From: an uncultured Oscillibacter sp.
Lineage (GTDB): Bacteria > Bacillota > Clostridia > Oscillospirales > Oscillospiraceae
Assembly: GCA_910576845.1 (NCBI GenBank)
Contig: CAJTJA010000012.1
Span: 1 to 47,620 of the forward strand
Direction: 5' to 3'
DNA length: 47,620 bases
Position numbers and translations under genes: made by a program. Under the pieces are notes generated by a model. It was not told the origin of the DNA. It did no database searches and worked only from the letters and a program-made list of their open reading frames with translations. This document shows positions 45,639 to 47,620 of this stretch, in pieces (within the stretch, counting starts at the first letter, position 1; each line of letters opens with the position of its first letter).

Positions 45639-47620
45639 TCATGTGTTCCGGGCCGCCGCGTAGAGGCCGCCCGCGTCAAGGATAATACTGATGTTGCCGT
45701 CTCCCAAAATACTGCATCCCGTAATGCCATAATTCTTGATATCAAAATTGTTGACATAAGCCGGGAGAGGTTTGACAACAATCTGCTGTTCTCCCAAAAG
45801 CTCGTCGACAAACAGGCAATAGGAAGTGTCCCCGGACTCCAGCCACATCAGGATGCCGTCCTCAATCTTCTCCGCACCGCCGGGGAGATTGTAAAAATTC
45901 TTGGCCCGAATGACAGGATAATAACCGTCCAGCATTTTTACCATTTCACCGTTAACAGAGTCATGGAGAATGGCGGCTTCGGTCGTCTTGGCGCTGGAGC
46001 GAATGTTGTTGATGGGAATGGTGAAAATAGAGTCTCCCACAGAGACTTCCATGCCATCCATAATCGCCATGGTCAGCGGAATTCGCATAATGGTGGTCAT
46101 GCCTTTACCCTGTTCGCTGGTAATGCTGACGCTGCCGCCCAGGCTCTCCACGCCGCTTTTTACCACGTCCATGCCAACACCCCGGCCGGAGAACTCTGTC
46201 ACCTGCTGATTGGTAGAGAAGCCGGGGGCCATAAGGAAGTTCAAAATCTCCTTATGGGAGTATTCCACATCCGGAGAGGCAATGCCGTTGCGGATAGCCT
46301 TGGCCAAAACCGCCTCGTCATTGACGCCGGCACCGTCGTCAGATATCTGGATAATCACCTCGCTGCCAGTATCCTGCGCCGAGAGGAGAATTTCTCCCAC
46401 AGGATCTTTTCCGGCAGCAATCCGGTCCTCTACATTTTCCTCAATTCCATGGTCCATGGAGTTGCGGACCATGTGCATAATGGGATCGCCGATGGAATCC
46501 ACGATGGTCTTGTCCACCTCGGTATTCTCCCCCACCAGCGTCAGTTTTACCTGTTTATTAAGTTTTTTGCACATATCCCGGACAATGCGGTTCATTTTCT
46601 GGAAGGTATTGGACACGGGAATCATGCGCAGGGACATGGAAACATCCTGCAGCTCATCCGTCAGCTTGCGCAGCTGCCGGGCGGACTTGGAAAAGGCATC
46701 CAAATGCAGCCCCTTCAAATCCGGCGAGGAAGTCACCATAGCCTCGGTAATCACGATCTCGCCCACAATGGCGGAAAGCTGGTCCAGCTTACTAAGATTT
46801 ACGCTGATCAGGCTCTCCTTCTGGCCGCCCTGGCCGCCATGCTGGGCGGCCGCCGGAGCAGCCGGGGCTTTCTGAGCGGGAGCCGCCTCATGCGACGGGG
46901 CGGGCTCTGCCGCCGGAGGGGGGGCCGGCACATAATTTCTCTCCTCATAGGAGTGAACGGAGCCTGCCGCCTTTACTACAGGCACAGCCCTGGCCCGATC
47001 CGCATCGCTGCGGAACTGGAGAAGGAAACCACGCTCGATCACCACCTCCGCCAAGGCAGAATCGCTGTCCACCCCGGCGGGCTGATAGGTAAAATCCCCA
47101 TCGGCGCAGAATCCTTGGACAGAGGTGACAAGCATAAATGCCCGCAGGTTCTCCATGCCGCAGCCCTCGTCAAAGAAAACACGCAGCTCATAGGGGAAAT
47201 CGGCATTCCCCTCCGTAACCTGAGCAGGGCTGGGAACTCCAGGAGCCTCTGCGGCAGGGGCTGCCGCCGGTTCCGGGGGCGCCGGCTTGGGCGCGGCCTC
47301 CGCTGGAATATCTTCCCCCTTAATTTTGGCGATCAGACTATTAATATTTTCAAGGAAACTGTCGACATCCATATTAAGGGGCTGCTCTGCCTCCACCTTC
47401 TCCATTTCCTCCCGGAAATAGTCCACAGAGCGGAGCATTACGTCGAACAGCGCAGGACGGTCCTCCTCCTTGACTACAGACATCGTGCCCTCCCGGATCA
47501 GGAAAAACATATCCTCAATGCGATGGGAAACCCGGGCCAGAGTATCGAACTCCATCATGGCGGAGGAGCCCTTGATGGTATGCATGATGCGGAAAATCTC
47601 ATTGACGTTGTCCTGAGAGA
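45639..47620 (-). CDS. cheA: chemotaxis histidine kinase CheA, N-terminus outside the window
   Basis: 660 codons visible including stop; the start lies beyond the right edge. Order: P1 Hpt with phospho-His in MHTIKGSSAMMEF (His codon at 47580-47582), Ala/Pro linker, P2 CheY-binding domain (FPYELRVFFDEGCGMENLRA), second Ala/Pro linker, P3 dimerisation (LISVNLSKLDQLSAIVGEIV), P4 ATPase (HMVRNSMDHGIE, SDDGAGV, GRGVGMDVVKS) and P5 CheW-like domain to the end. Nearly the whole protein is present. The gene continues in the same frame to the edge with SQDNVNEIFRI. Phosphorylates CheB and a CheY not seen in this window. Confidence 0.95.
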   Translation of the reverse strand, partial: SQDNVNEIFRIMHTIKGSSAMMEFDTLARVSHRIEDMFFLIREGTMSVVKEEDRPALFDVMLRSVDYFREEMEKVEAEQPLNMDVDSFLENINSLIAKIKGEDIPAEAAPKPAPPEPAAAPAAEAPGVPSPAQVTEGNADFPYELRVFFDEGCGMENLRAFMLVTSVQGFCADGDFTYQPAGVDSDSALAEVVIERGFLLQFRSDADRARAVPVVKAAGSVHSYEERNYVPAPPPAAEPAPSHEAAPAQKAPAAPAAAQHGGQGGQKESLISVNLSKLDQLSAIVGEIVITEAMVTSSPDLKGLHLDAFSKSARQLRKLTDELQDVSMSLRMIPVSNTFQKMNRIVRDMCKKLNKQVKLTLVGENTEVDKTIVDSIGDPIMHMVRNSMDHGIEENVEDRIAAGKDPVGEILLSAQDTGSEVIIQISDDGAGVNDEAVLAKAIRNGIASPDVEYSHKEILNFLMAPGFSTNQQVTEFSGRGVGMDVVKSGVESLGGSVSITSEQGKGMTTIMRIPLTMAIMDGMEVSVGDSIFTIPINNIRSSAKTTEAAILHDSVNGEMVKMLDGYYPVIRAKNFYNLPGGAEKIEDGILMWLESGDTSYCLFVDELLGEQQIVVKPLPAYVNNFDIKNYGITGCSILGDGNISIILDAGGLYAAARNT

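Overview
The window reads as a chromosomal segment of a spore-forming, flagellated, low-to-mid GC-rich Clostridia. The combination of GerM-type lipoprotein, SpoVAC, YqfC/YqfD, YlbJ, a Bacillus/Clostridium-like flgM-flgN-flgK-flgL-DUF6470-fliW-csrA order, DUF4298, DUF4358 and Firmicute-type SD sequences and LexA box fits Oscillospiraceae-like gut bacteria (inference from gene content; no database search was run). No rRNA, tRNA, CRISPR, phage or complete insertion sequence was recognised.

Layout. 1-7.7 kb: start of a ThrH-like phosphatase (cut by the window edge), a nitroreductase, a DacF-type D,D-carboxypeptidase, then a tightly overlapping run comEA-like / OmpR regulator / histidine kinase / GerM lipoprotein, followed by an NCS2 purine/uracil permease and a PEBP-like protein. 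7.8-13 kb: an orphan ATP-grasp ligase, a NagD-like HAD phosphatase, a DUF4358 lipoprotein and a PilZ protein, separated by unusually long non-coding stretches rich in degenerate repeats and hairpins. 13.2-19.4 kb: spoVAC, VOC protein, hemW, a CmpB-like membrane protein, a DUF4298 gene broken by a MITE, mreB, comF and two small XRE regulators. 19.6-26.7 kb: recD2, a small membrane protein, the yqfC-yqfD-phoH-ybeY cluster and ylbJ. 27.2-34 kb: a nucleoside acquisition and salvage island: BMP lipoprotein, ABC transporter (ATPase and two permeases), deoD and deoC, each unit with a clear sigma-A promoter. 34-36.5 kb: secreted trypsin-like protease, secG and lexA. 36.7-47.6 kb: minus-strand motility and chemotaxis block, yjfB-like, csrA, fliW, DUF6470, flgL, flgK, flgN, flgM behind a sigma-28 promoter, then cheB, cheR, cheW and the 3' part of cheA.

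How the parts work together. The motility block carries both classic flagellar feedback switches: FlgM (anti-sigma-28) at the head and FliW/CsrA (translation control) at the tail of one operon, so hook completion and flagellin levels are coupled. The nucleoside island would import nucleosides by BMP/NupOPQ, split purine nucleosides with DeoD and catabolise deoxyribose-phosphate with DeoC. lexA has a textbook SOS operator on its own -35 element.

The most notable non-gene content is: two families of short interspersed repeats (family 1, about 160-200 bp, four copies; family 2, about 130-150 bp, two copies), a clean 161-bp MITE with 17-bp terminal inverted repeats and a TA target duplication that knocks out the DUF4298 gene, a cluster of hairpins bracketed by a duplicated terminator stem between the PilZ gene and spoVAC, and structured leaders in front of the DUF4358 lipoprotein and the nucleoside ABC operon. 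All start choices, promoters and structures were read by eye.
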